Source of the DNA: Albidovulum litorale
GTDB taxonomy: Bacteria > Pseudomonadota > Alphaproteobacteria > Rhodobacterales > Rhodobacteraceae
NCBI RefSeq assembly: GCF_025751495.1
Contig: NZ_JAOWKZ010000005.1
Location: 248,001-312,000, forward strand
Direction: 5' to 3'
Length of the DNA: 64,000 bases
The notes beneath the pieces were generated by a model. The model had not been told where the DNA came from. It was given only the letters and a program-made list of their open reading frames with translations, and made no database searches. The translations under genes and the position numbers were made by a program. Positions 43,734-51,839 of the stretch are shown one piece after another; the first letter of the stretch is position 1, and the number at the start of each line of letters is the position of its first letter.

Positions 43734-43928
43734 ATGTGCTTTGATGTGAACCCGCTGGCCCAGGACCTCTATCTGCAGGAGCTCAACCGCGACCCTCGCG
43801 CCGGATATGACCATGCCGACGCCCCCCTGACCGGCTGGCGCGCTGAACGTCTGCGCGCGCTGCTGGAGGGGGGCAAGCGGGTACGGCGCCGGGGCGGGTT
43901 GTGGACCCCGGTCATCGCAACAAGTTGA
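43734..43928 (+). CDS. small hypothetical protein divergent from the SARP regulator
   Basis: A 64-residue protein. The ATG at 43734 follows AGAAAGGAACG; the in-frame ATG at 43695 has no site. The sequence starts MCFDVNPLAQDLYLQELNRD and ends basic (GGKRVRRRGGLWTP), with no membrane segment. No family recognised. The shared promoter region suggests control by the SARP-type protein. A GC-rich inverted repeat between 43938 and 43970 may end its transcript. Confidence 0.6.
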   Translation: MCFDVNPLAQDLYLQELNRDPRAGYDHADAPLTGWRAERLRALLEGGKRVRRRGGLWTPVIATS

Positions 43929-43975
43929 AGGCGGTGCTGCCCGGGGGCGGTTTCCTGCCACCGGGCGAAGTCAGG

Positions 43976-45058
43976 TCAGCCGTGACGGTTTTTGTGGCCG
44001 AGATTGTAGTAATTGCCGGTGCGGGTCGCGAGGTACGGGGTCAGCGGGATCTCTTCCTGCTTCAGGAAGCCCTTTTGCGGCAGCTTGCCCTCGCGCACCA
44101 TCTCGATCACCGCCACGACCGAGGCTGAGGTCGTCCAGGCAATCGCCGTCCGCCGCTTGCCGCCGATCTCCAGCGGATAATAGGCGCGCACGAATTCCTT
44201 GCGCTTCAACTGGCCTTCCACCCAGCCCTCGGCGGCGACATGGACATAGACCACGTCCTCATCCACAGGGGGTTTGGCATGAGTCAGGATCTTTCCCGCC
44301 GCCTCGCGGTTCTCGCGCATCAGCAGTTCGTGGAAGAAGAAGTTCATCAGTTCCACATGGCCGGGATAGCGCATGGTCTTGTAGTCGAGGTTCTCGATCT
44401 TGTCGGCATAGGTCTCGCACATCGTGCCGAGCCCGCCCGAGGTGGTGAAGGCCTCCAGCTTCACGCCGTCGATATAGATCGTCTCCAGCCATTCCATGGC
44501 CGAGACGGTCTTGTGCACCCCCTCCTCGATCACCTCGCAGTCGTTGAGGTATTCGTTGACGACGCCTTCGGGCGACCAGTTGAAGGCGTAGCCAAGGAGC
44601 CCCGTCGGGTTCTGCGGCAGCGCGCCGACCCGCAGGCGAATGGAGCGGACCTTGTCGAACATATCCGCCAGATGTGCGCCCACGATGCCGACGAAACCGG
44701 GGGCGAGGCCACATTGCGGGGCCATGATGCCTTTCGCGGTCTTGGCCAGTTCGCGGATATGCTGGGTCGTCGGCACGTCCTCGGTCAGGTCGAAATAGTG
44801 AAGGCCGAGGCCGTGGGCGACGGTGGAGACGCCGATATTCAGGTGATAGGGCAGGCAGGACAGAACCGCCTCCTGATCCTTCAGGATCGCGGCCAGGGCG
44901 TCCTTGTCGGTCAGGTCGGCCGCCTTGACCGGGAAGGGGCAGCCCGAAACCTCGCGCGCATCGACGCCGGTGACGGCAAAGCCCGCCTCGGAGAGCAGTT
45001 CCGCGGCCAGATGGCCGACCTTTCCGAGGCCGAGAACGGCAACCTTGTTGAACGACAT
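43976..45058 (-). CDS. saccharopine dehydrogenase/lysine 6-dehydrogenase family protein
   Basis: A 360-residue NAD(P)-dependent enzyme with a Rossmann start (NKVAVLGLGKVGHLAAELL) and a C-terminal catalytic region containing TSGGLGTMCETY and NYYNLGHKNRHG. In lysine breakdown, the family either cleaves saccharopine or oxidises lysine directly (lysine 6-dehydrogenase); both give 2-aminoadipate 6-semialdehyde, the substrate of the dehydrogenase encoded at 45803. The stand-alone size and absence of a lysine-ketoglutarate reductase domain leave both options open. ATG at 45058 follows AAAAGGAAG. The SnoaL-like gene separates it from the rest of the lysine operon. Confidence 0.85.
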   Translation of the reverse strand: MSFNKVAVLGLGKVGHLAAELLSEAGFAVTGVDAREVSGCPFPVKAADLTDKDALAAILKDQEAVLSCLPYHLNIGVSTVAHGLGLHYFDLTEDVPTTQHIRELAKTAKGIMAPQCGLAPGFVGIVGAHLADMFDKVRSIRLRVGALPQNPTGLLGYAFNWSPEGVVNEYLNDCEVIEEGVHKTVSAMEWLETIYIDGVKLEAFTTSGGLGTMCETYADKIENLDYKTMRYPGHVELMNFFFHELLMRENREAAGKILTHAKPPVDEDVVYVHVAAEGWVEGQLKRKEFVRAYYPLEIGGKRRTAIAWTTSASVVAVIEMVREGKLPQKGFLKQEEIPLTPYLATRTGNYYNLGHKNRHG

Positions 45059-45305
45059 GACGCGCTTCCTTTTCTTGTCTGAACCCTCCGGCCTGCCGCC
45101 GGTTCGCCGCCACAATCGCCCGCGCCGCTGACGATTTCTTCGGGTATTCCGGCGGTTTCGATCGGGGAATGCAGAAAAGTGCCGGGGTGGTCGGTCAATG
45201 TGTCGGGCTACAGGGCAGGCGGGTCATTGGTGGCCGAGCGATATTGCCAGCTGGGATTTCAAGTTGGCGTTTGGTCGATCCCGGTCCGGTATGTAAACTG
45301 CCGAT

Positions 45306-45680
45306 ATGAGCGGCGATCCTACACGACGAATGGCGTTCCTTAGGGAGTATTTGGCGGGCGTTCAATCCATGGACCCAGAGCGGGCCATGCGTGCCGCCTC
45401 GCCTGCGTACAGATGGTATGACGGGATGGTGGCAGAGCCCATTACGCAAGATCACTTTGCTGAGTATCTCCTCGGCTGGGAGGATCGGATGAAGTCGATT
45501 GGCGGCACTGGACGATACGATGTGTCAGACGAACTATTGGCAGACCGAGGCGGTTATATCCTCCGTTGGGCGTGGTGGAAGTTTGCGGGCACCGATGTGG
45601 AGGGCTCCGCCTTACTCAAAGTCGGCGACCAAGGCGTAATTTACGAGAAGATCACGTATTTCAAGCCGATCGGATCCTGA
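45306..45680 (+). CDS. SnoaL/NTF2-fold small protein
   Basis: A 124-residue protein with the cone-shaped NTF2-like layout: an N-terminal helix, a WYDGMVAEPI strand-loop, and C-terminal strands (YILRWAWWKFAG, VIYEKITYFKPIG). Members are ketosteroid-isomerase-like enzymes, ligand binders or polyketide cyclases; the substrate cannot be given. Codon use looks less GC-biased than its neighbours, and it is the only plus-strand gene within the lysine cluster, so it may be a later insertion. A strong terminator follows. Confidence 0.72.
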   Translation: MSGDPTRRMAFLREYLAGVQSMDPERAMRAASPAYRWYDGMVAEPITQDHFAEYLLGWEDRMKSIGGTGRYDVSDELLADRGGYILRWAWWKFAGTDVEGSALLKVGDQGVIYEKITYFKPIGS

Positions 45681-45722
45681 ATGAAAAGGCGCTTGCCTCG
45701 CGCTTAAAGAAATCTGAACGAA

Positions 45723-45751
45723 AAAAGCCTCGGATCTCATCCGAGGCTTTT
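45723..45751. terminator. bidirectional rho-independent terminator
   Basis: AAAAGCCTCGGAT and ATCCGAGGCTTTT are perfect 13-base arms around CTC. With A and T runs at both ends it can stop transcription both from the SnoaL-like gene and from the aminoadipate-semialdehyde dehydrogenase gene. Confidence 0.87.
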
Positions 45752-45802
45752 GGGAGCCCGTCTCGGGGTCCCGGACCAAGCCCGGGGCTGCGTTGCTCGG
45801 GG

Positions 45803-47302
45803 TCAGAAGTCGAACTTCACGCCCTGTGCCAGCGGCAGTTGGGCCGAATAGTTGATCGTGTTGGTCTGCCGCCGCATATAGCCCTTCCAGGCGTCCGAGC
45901 CGCTTTCGCGCCCGCCGCCCGTCTCCTTCTCGCCACCGAACGCGCCGCCGATCTCGGCGCCCGAGGGGCCGATATTGACGTTGGCGATGCCGCAGTCGGA
46001 ACCGGCGGCGGAGAGGAACGCCTCCGCCTCGCGCATGTTCAGCGTGAAGATGCAGGAGGAAAGCCCCTGCGGCACGTCGTTCTGGATGGCGATGGCCTCA
46101 TCCAGCGTCTCATAACCCATGACATAAAGGATCGGCGCGAAGGTCTCCGTCCGCACGGTGTCGGTCTGTGCGGGCATTTCGGCAATCGCCGGTTCCACAT
46201 AGGCCCCGCCCTGCGGCACGCCCGAGGTCACGGTCTTGCCGCCGTGGACGGTGCCGCCCTCGGCCTTCGCCTTCTCCAAGGCCGCCTGCATCCGGTCGCG
46301 CGAGGCGTGGTCGATCAGCGGGCCGACGAGCGTGGTAGATTTGCGCGGATCGCCGATGGGGAGCGAGCTATAGGCCTTGGTGAGCTTCGCGACCAGATCG
46401 TCCTTGATCGAGTTATGCGCGATGAGGCGGCGGAGCGTCGTGCAACGCTGGCCCGCTGTGCCGACGGCGGAAAAGACGATGGCGCGGACGGCCATGTCGA
46501 GATCGGCCGAGGGCGCGACGATCATCGCGTTGTTGCCGCCCAGTTCGAGGATCGGCCGCCCCCAGCGCCCCGCGACCTTCGGGCCGACGATACCGCCCAT
46601 GCGGGTGGAGCCGGTGGCCGAGACGATGGGCACGTCCTGCGAGTTTACCAGCGCCTCGCCGATGGCCGGGCCGCCGATGACGAGCTGGCAAAGCCCCTCG
46701 GGCGCGTCGCCGAAGCGCTTCAGCGCCCGTTCCATGATCTTCATCGAGGCCATGGCCGTCAGCGGTGTCTTTTCCGACGGTTTCCAGATCACCGGATCGC
46801 CGCAGACCAAAGCGAGCGCCGAGTTCCAGGACCAGACCGCGACGGGGAAGTTGAAGGCGGTGATGATCGCGCAGGGGCCCAAGGGGTGCCAGGTTTCCAT
46901 CATCCGGTGGCCGGGGCGTTCCGAGGCAATGGTCAGCCCGTAGATCTGGCGCGAGAGACCGACGGCGAAATCGCAGATGTCGATCATTTCCTGCACTTCG
47001 CCCGAGCCCTCGGAGGTGATCTTGCCCGCCTCAAGCGTCACCACGGCGCCAAGTTCGTCCTTGGCCGCGCGCAGTTCCTCGCCGAGTAGCCGCACGAGTT
47101 CGCCCCGGCGCGGCGCCGGCACGGTGCGCCAGGCTTTGAAGGCTTCCTGCGATTTCGCGATGATCGCAGCCATATCCGCCGGGTCGGTTTCGCGCACCCG
47201 CGCGACCTCGGCCCCGTCGATAGGCGAATGCACGGCCAGCGTGCCGCCGGTTACTTCCGCTTCGGTCAGGCCCGCGGCCTGGATGATGTCGTTGTGGCTC
47301 AT
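45803..47302 (-). CDS. 2-aminoadipate-6-semialdehyde dehydrogenase (ALDH7 type)
   Basis: A 499-residue aldehyde dehydrogenase of the antiquitin (ALDH7A1) group. The nucleophile is in GQRCTTLRRL and the general base in LELGGNNAMIV; the FNFPVAVWSWN and FGGEKETGGGRESGSD blocks are typical of ALDH7. It oxidises aminoadipate semialdehyde (in equilibrium with piperideine-6-carboxylate) to 2-aminoadipate. The context with a saccharopine/lysine dehydrogenase and glutaryl-CoA dehydrogenase supports this substrate. It follows the acyltransferase-like gene by one base on the minus strand. Confidence 0.93.
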   Translation of the reverse strand: MSHNDIIQAAGLTEAEVTGGTLAVHSPIDGAEVARVRETDPADMAAIIAKSQEAFKAWRTVPAPRRGELVRLLGEELRAAKDELGAVVTLEAGKITSEGSGEVQEMIDICDFAVGLSRQIYGLTIASERPGHRMMETWHPLGPCAIITAFNFPVAVWSWNSALALVCGDPVIWKPSEKTPLTAMASMKIMERALKRFGDAPEGLCQLVIGGPAIGEALVNSQDVPIVSATGSTRMGGIVGPKVAGRWGRPILELGGNNAMIVAPSADLDMAVRAIVFSAVGTAGQRCTTLRRLIAHNSIKDDLVAKLTKAYSSLPIGDPRKSTTLVGPLIDHASRDRMQAALEKAKAEGGTVHGGKTVTSGVPQGGAYVEPAIAEMPAQTDTVRTETFAPILYVMGYETLDEAIAIQNDVPQGLSSCIFTLNMREAEAFLSAAGSDCGIANVNIGPSGAEIGGAFGGEKETGGGRESGSDAWKGYMRRQTNTINYSAQLPLAQGVKFDF

Positions 47303-47303
47303 G

Positions 47304-48335
47304 TCAGTCTCCCTTGGTGACGGTGCCGCGCTGATCGTCCATTCCCATGGAGATCAGCACCGGCCCTTCCTGTTGCCGTGTCTGAAAATCTTGCTTTGAT
47401 CCCATGCTACGCCAATCCGACAGGATCAGCGACTGGGCAACCGCGCCGCCAAGCGTCGTGCCGGGGCCGGTGACGATGAAGAGATCGGGCGCGAATTCCC
47501 GCGCCGCGATCCTTATCGCATGGGTGAAGTCGTAGGTCTCGGTCACCTGATGGCCGAGGGTATAGTCCCAAAGCGCATGGGTGTCCGTGGCGCCGGGCCA
47601 CCAGATCGCCCCGCGCCCGTCGATCATCGGCAGCTTCGGCTGGCTGAAAAGCGACGGGCCAAGCCGCGTCCGGCCGCGTTCAGCGACCGGCGCCTGAAGG
47701 CTGGAATGGAACGCCGCATGATTGGCCAGCCGCATCGGGAAACGGCCCTGAACCGGCGGCACGGCCGCTTCGAACGCCTTCAGCCCGTCTTCGTTCCCCG
47801 CCAGCACCAGCATGCCGCCAAGGTCGATGGAGAGCGTCAGGATATGATCCGCGCGGGTCGCAATATCGCCGATCAACGCCATCAGTTCGGCCTTCCGCGC
47901 CGGATCGGGCCGCCAGTCCCCGCCCACGAAGGGATAGATCAGCTGCCCGCCGATCAGCGCCTCCTGCATCAGCGTGCCCATGGTGTTCACCACCTCGAAC
48001 CCGGCTTCCGCCGTTAGCGCACCGCCGCAGGCGAGCGTCGAGTACCAGCCCATCGAGTTGCCGGTCACCGCCACCACCTCGACCCCGTCGATGGCGCGGA
48101 AATCGCCCAAGGTCGCCGCGTAGATCAGGGCCGAGGCATTGTCGCCGCGCGTATGTTTCGCAACGGAATATGAAGCCGCCCCGTCCAGCGCCGAAAGCGT
48201 CTCCTGCCCCAGCGAGGAGCGCGCTTCATCGAAGCAAGCGAGGAGCGTCCGGTCGGGAAAATGGCGCTTGAGATACCCAAGTTCGGTCTTTGTATAGGTG
48301 CCCCGTCCGGGGCAAATGACGACGGCCTTCTTCAT
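47304..48335 (-). CDS. FabD-like acyltransferase of the lysine cluster
   Basis: A 343-residue protein with the FabD (malonyl-CoA:ACP transacylase) fold. The nucleophile elbow is TGNSMGW with S94; the catalytic histidine is H210 in NHAAFHSSL. The arginine that holds the malonyl carboxylate in FabD (R117, motif RG..MQ) is replaced by M119 in TMGTLMQEAL, so it is not expected to use malonyl-CoA. It overlaps the fused E1 gene by 4 bases and precedes the ALDH7 gene, so it is part of lysine degradation. Transfer of a glutaryl or similar acyl group is a hypothesis. Confidence 0.8.
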   Translation of the reverse strand: MKKAVVICPGRGTYTKTELGYLKRHFPDRTLLACFDEARSSLGQETLSALDGAASYSVAKHTRGDNASALIYAATLGDFRAIDGVEVVAVTGNSMGWYSTLACGGALTAEAGFEVVNTMGTLMQEALIGGQLIYPFVGGDWRPDPARKAELMALIGDIATRADHILTLSIDLGGMLVLAGNEDGLKAFEAAVPPVQGRFPMRLANHAAFHSSLQAPVAERGRTRLGPSLFSQPKLPMIDGRGAIWWPGATDTHALWDYTLGHQVTETYDFTHAIRIAAREFAPDLFIVTGPGTTLGGAVAQSLILSDWRSMGSKQDFQTRQQEGPVLISMGMDDQRGTVTKGD

Positions 48336-50521
48336 TTCGCCCCCCCGGTCAAAGCCATCGCGGCGTCAAAGATACTATCGGCGGATGGCATCGTCGCCGC
48401 ATAGGCCGGGCCAGTGGCGATGAAACTGTCCTCGGCGGTCAGCCGCGCCTTCGGCACGTCCGTCCGTTCGGAGAAGAGCGCCATCAGCGCCTCGGCAAGG
48501 CCGCCAGATCGCCGGGTCTCATCCACGATCAGGATGCGCTTCGCACCTTTGACGGCTTCGACCAGCGCGTCGGCGGGCAGCGGCGACAGCCAGCGCATGT
48601 CGATGACCCGCGCTTTCACGCCCGCATCGGCCAATCGCTGCTCGGCCTGCCGCGAGAGGTAATAACCGTTGCCGAAGGTGACGATGGCAAGGTCCGTACC
48701 GTTGCCATGAACCCCCACCTCTCCGAACTCGATCACCTCGGACCGCTCCGGATAGCGGCACATCCAGCCGCCGTCCTTCTCGGCATGAAGATCGCGCATC
48801 GGGTAAAGCGCGATGGGTTCGAGGAAGACGACGACCCGTTGCTCCTCACGCGCCAGCCGCACGCATTCGCGCATCATCCGCGCCGCATCCGCACCGTTCG
48901 AGGGGCAAGCGAGGATCACGCCCGGAATGTCGCGGATCACCGCCACCGAGTTGTCGTTGTGGAAATGCCCGCCGAAACCCTTCTGGTAGCCAAGCCCCGC
49001 TATCCTCAGCACCATCGGGTTGGTGTATTGGCCGTTCGAGAAGAAGGAAAGCGTCGCCGCCTCGCCCCGGATCTGATCCTCGGCATTGTGCAGATAGGCG
49101 AGGAATTGAATCTCGGGCATCGGCACGAAGCCGTTCTGTGCCATGCCGATGGAGAGACCGAGGATGGATTGCTCGTCCAGAAGCGTGTCGATCATCCTGT
49201 CCTGCCCGAAGCGCTGGGTCAGCTTCTGGGTTACGCCATAGACGCCGCCTTTGCGGCCGACATCCTCGCCCATCATGACGATCTCGGGATGTTCCAGCAT
49301 CAGGTCGGTCAGCGCCCAATTGATGAGGCGCGACATGATCTGCGGCTCGTCCATGGCCTTCATGTCGCCGCCAAAAGCGGCAATGCGGGCCTCGGCTGAG
49401 GGGCCGTTGGTGGGCTTACAGACCCGCTTTGGCGGAATGAGGCTCGCCATGACATCGCTGGCCGTCTTCAGGCGTGGCCGCTTGACGGCTTCACCCGAAA
49501 TCCGCGCCACACGGGCATTGGTCTCTTCGTAGATCGCGAGCGCCCCGGCGGCGTCGAGCGCCCCTGCCTGATCCATCAGGCGTACCGAATGAAGCAGCGG
49601 ATCGTTTGCCTCCTCGGCCTCGACCTCCTCGCGGCTGAGATAGGTCGTCGGCACATCCGCCCCGGCATGGCCGTAAAGCCGGATCGTACCGATATGGAGG
49701 AAGGCAGGTTTCTTCCGCGCGCGGACATAATGCGCGGCTTCTTGCGCCACCCGGAATGTCTCGTACATGTCGAGCCCGTTGCAGTGGAAATACTTCAGCC
49801 CCGGCCGATCCCGGAACGTGGCCGCGATCCAGCCCTTGGGGGTCTTAGTGGAAATGCCGATGCCGTTGTCCTCGCAGACGAAAAGCAGGGGCAGGGGGAT
49901 CGACTGGTAGGAGGTCCAGCCAGCGGTATTGAAGGCGCCCTGCGCCGTCGAATGGTTGGCCGAGGCGTCGCCGAAGGAGCAATAGACGATGGCATCGTCC
50001 GGCAGCGCCTTGTGCTCCGGCGCGTGCCGCCGGGCAGCGCCGATCGCATAGGCCGCGCCCACCGCCTTCGGCAGATGCGAGGCGATGGTTGAGGTCTGCG
50101 GCGGGATATTCAGCGCTTTGGAGCCCAGCACCTTGTGCCGCCCGCCCGAGATCGGGTCTTCGGACGAGGCGGCGAAGCTCAGAAGCATGTCCCAGGCAAT
50201 CGACTGCCCCGGCACCTGCTGGCCGCGCGCGATCTGAAAGGCCGCATCGCGGTAATGCAGGAAGGCCATGTCGGTCGGCCGCAAAGCAGCGGCCACCGCC
50301 GCCAGCCCCTCATGCCCCGAAGAGCCGATTGTATAGAACCCTTGTCCCGCCTTCTGCATCGCCCGGCTCTGCCGGTCGAGCGCGCGGCTGAGGCACCCGG
50401 CTCGGTAGATCGACACCGCCTCGGCCGCTGACAGCGGGCCGGACGGCGCAGCGCCGCCGGGCAGGTCTCCTGCGGCCACCCGTCTCAGGAAGTTCTCATG
50501 AACAATATCGGCGCGGTCCAT
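48332..50521 (-). CDS. fused E1 alpha-beta thiamine-dependent 2-oxoacid dehydrogenase
   Basis: A 729-residue protein with an E1-alpha part (residues about 1-350) and an E1-beta transketolase-like part (about 390-729). The alpha half contains a GSSGHEGLAAVAAAL block and the thiamine region FGDASANHSTAQGAF with EDNGIG. The beta half has GEDVGRKGGVYGVT, an SILGLSIGMAQNG helix and a C-terminal VIDMRWLSPLPAD and DETRRSGG. It resembles branched-chain oxoacid dehydrogenase E1. In this cluster the expected substrate is 2-oxoadipate. No E2 acyltransferase, lipoyl domain or E3 is encoded nearby. The stop overlaps the FabD-like gene. Confidence 0.9.
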   Translation of the reverse strand: MDRADIVHENFLRRVAAGDLPGGAAPSGPLSAAEAVSIYRAGCLSRALDRQSRAMQKAGQGFYTIGSSGHEGLAAVAAALRPTDMAFLHYRDAAFQIARGQQVPGQSIAWDMLLSFAASSEDPISGGRHKVLGSKALNIPPQTSTIASHLPKAVGAAYAIGAARRHAPEHKALPDDAIVYCSFGDASANHSTAQGAFNTAGWTSYQSIPLPLLFVCEDNGIGISTKTPKGWIAATFRDRPGLKYFHCNGLDMYETFRVAQEAAHYVRARKKPAFLHIGTIRLYGHAGADVPTTYLSREEVEAEEANDPLLHSVRLMDQAGALDAAGALAIYEETNARVARISGEAVKRPRLKTASDVMASLIPPKRVCKPTNGPSAEARIAAFGGDMKAMDEPQIMSRLINWALTDLMLEHPEIVMMGEDVGRKGGVYGVTQKLTQRFGQDRMIDTLLDEQSILGLSIGMAQNGFVPMPEIQFLAYLHNAEDQIRGEAATLSFFSNGQYTNPMVLRIAGLGYQKGFGGHFHNDNSVAVIRDIPGVILACPSNGADAARMMRECVRLAREEQRVVVFLEPIALYPMRDLHAEKDGGWMCRYPERSEVIEFGEVGVHGNGTDLAIVTFGNGYYLSRQAEQRLADAGVKARVIDMRWLSPLPADALVEAVKGAKRILIVDETRRSGGLAEALMALFSERTDVPKARLTAEDSFIATGPAYAATMPSADSIFDAAMALTGGAK

Positions 50522-50537
50522 ATCTTGCTCGCTTGCT

Positions 50538-50570
50538 CTTCTTCTGTTTCCAAATACTCCCGCCGGAGGC
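50538..50570 (-). repeat. dispersed repeat, copy A
   Basis: Read on the minus strand it begins GCCTCCGGCGGGAGTATTTG and continues with a GAAACAGAAGAAG-like tail. It lies between the E1 and glutaryl-CoA dehydrogenase genes. It pairs as an inverted repeat with copy B 20 bases away (15-base arms), so the transcript can fold into a hairpin here. Confidence 0.75.
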
Positions 50571-50590
50571 GTCGGACGGAAAGGCCGGGA

Positions 50591-50623
50591 GCCTCCGGCG
50601 GGAGTGTTTTCGAACAGGAGAAA
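50591..50623 (+). repeat. dispersed repeat, copy B
   Basis: Begins GCCTCCGGCGGGAGTGTTTT, then CGAACAGGAGAAA, and runs to the stop codon of the glutaryl-CoA dehydrogenase gene. Same unit as copies A and C; opposite orientation to A. Confidence 0.75.
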
Positions 50624-51832
50624 TCAGAAAAACGCCTGCAGCCCGGTGATCGCGCGCCCGAGGATGAGCGCGTGGACATCATGGGTGCCTTCGTAGGTGT
50701 TGACGGTCTCCAGATTGACCATGTGACGCATGATCTGGAAGTCCTCCTGAATGCCGTTGCCGCCATGCATATCCCGGGCATGGCGCGCGATTTCCAGCGC
50801 CTTGCCGCAGTTGTTGCGCTTGACGATGGAGATCATCTCGGGCGCGGCCTTGGCGTCGTCCATCAGGCGGCCGACACGCAGGGAGGCCTGAAGTCCAAGC
50901 GAGATTTCGGTCATCATGTTGGCGAGCTTCAGCTGATAAAGCTGTGTCTGTGCCAGCGGCCGGTTGAACTGCTTGCGGTCCAGCCCGTATTGACGGGCGG
51001 CATGCCAGCAGAATTCGGCCGCGCCCAGAACCCCCCAGGAAATACCGTAACGCGCGCGGTTGAGGCAGCCGAACGGACCTTTCAGCCCCTCGACATTTGG
51101 CAGAAGTGTATCTTCGCCGACCTCGACATTGTCCATCACAATCTCGCCGGTGATCGAGGCGCGAAGGCTGAGCTTGCCGCCGATCTTGGGTGCCGACAGG
51201 CCTTTCATGCCCTTGTCGAGGACGAAGCCGCGGATTTTGCCGCCATGCGCCTCGGACTTGGCCCAGACGACGAAAACGTCTGCGATGGGCGCGTTCGAGA
51301 TCCACATCTTCGACCCGTTCAGCACATAGCCATTCGTTGTCTTCGTCGCACGGGTCTTCATGCCCGCGGGGTCCGATCCGGCATCGGGCTCGGTCAGGCC
51401 GAAGCAGCCGATGAATTCGCCGGAGGCGAGTTTCGGCAGGTACTTCTGGCGCTGCTCTTCAGAGCCATAGGCATAGATCGGATACATGACGAGCGAGGAT
51501 TGCACCGACATCATCGAACGATAGCCGCTGTCGACCCGCTCCACCTCGCGGGCGATCAGCCCGTAGGAGACATAGCCCGCGCCCAGCCCGCCATATTCCT
51601 CGGGCACCGTGACGCCGAGAAGCCCCATCTCGCCCATCTCGCGGAAGATTTCGGGATCGGTCTTTTCCTCGCGGTAAGCCTCGGTCACGCGCGGCTGGAG
51701 TTTCTCCTGCGCATAGGCGTGGGCGCCGTCGCGCAGCATGCGCTCTTCCTCGGTCAGCTGGTCTTCCATGCGGAAGGCGTCTTCCCAGTCAAAGCGGGAA
51801 AGGTCGGGGGCGTCTTTCGGTTTCAGGGCCAT
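50624..51832 (-). CDS. gcdH: glutaryl-CoA dehydrogenase
   Basis: FAD enzyme that oxidises and decarboxylates glutaryl-CoA to crotonyl-CoA. The 402-residue protein has the acyl-CoA dehydrogenase patterns: [18 protein letters not shown], the substrate-loop [18 protein letters not shown], and the C-terminal [18 protein letters not shown] with the catalytic-base region [18 protein letters not shown]. The first residues ([21 protein letters not shown]) are diagnostic of GcdH. It lies 7 bases after the aminotransferase gene on the minus strand. Confidence 0.95.
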   Translation of the reverse strand: MALKPKDAPDLSRFDWEDAFRMEDQLTEEERMLRDGAHAYAQEKLQPRVTEAYREEKTDPEIFREMGEMGLLGVTVPEEYGGLGAGYVSYGLIAREVERVDSGYRSMMSVQSSLVMYPIYAYGSEEQRQKYLPKLASGEFIGCFGLTEPDAGSDPAGMKTRATKTTNGYVLNGSKMWISNAPIADVFVVWAKSEAHGGKIRGFVLDKGMKGLSAPKIGGKLSLRASITGEIVMDNVEVGEDTLLPNVEGLKGPFGCLNRARYGISWGVLGAAEFCWHAARQYGLDRKQFNRPLAQTQLYQLKLANMMTEISLGLQASLRVGRLMDDAKAAPEMISIVKRNNCGKALEIARHARDMHGGNGIQEDFQIMRHMVNLETVNTYEGTHDVHALILGRAITGLQAFF

Positions 51833-51839
51833 TGGGTCC

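Noticed and set aside
43938-43970. GC-rich inverted repeat after the 64-residue gene as a terminator
   Set aside because: Interrupted stem and no T-run on either strand.
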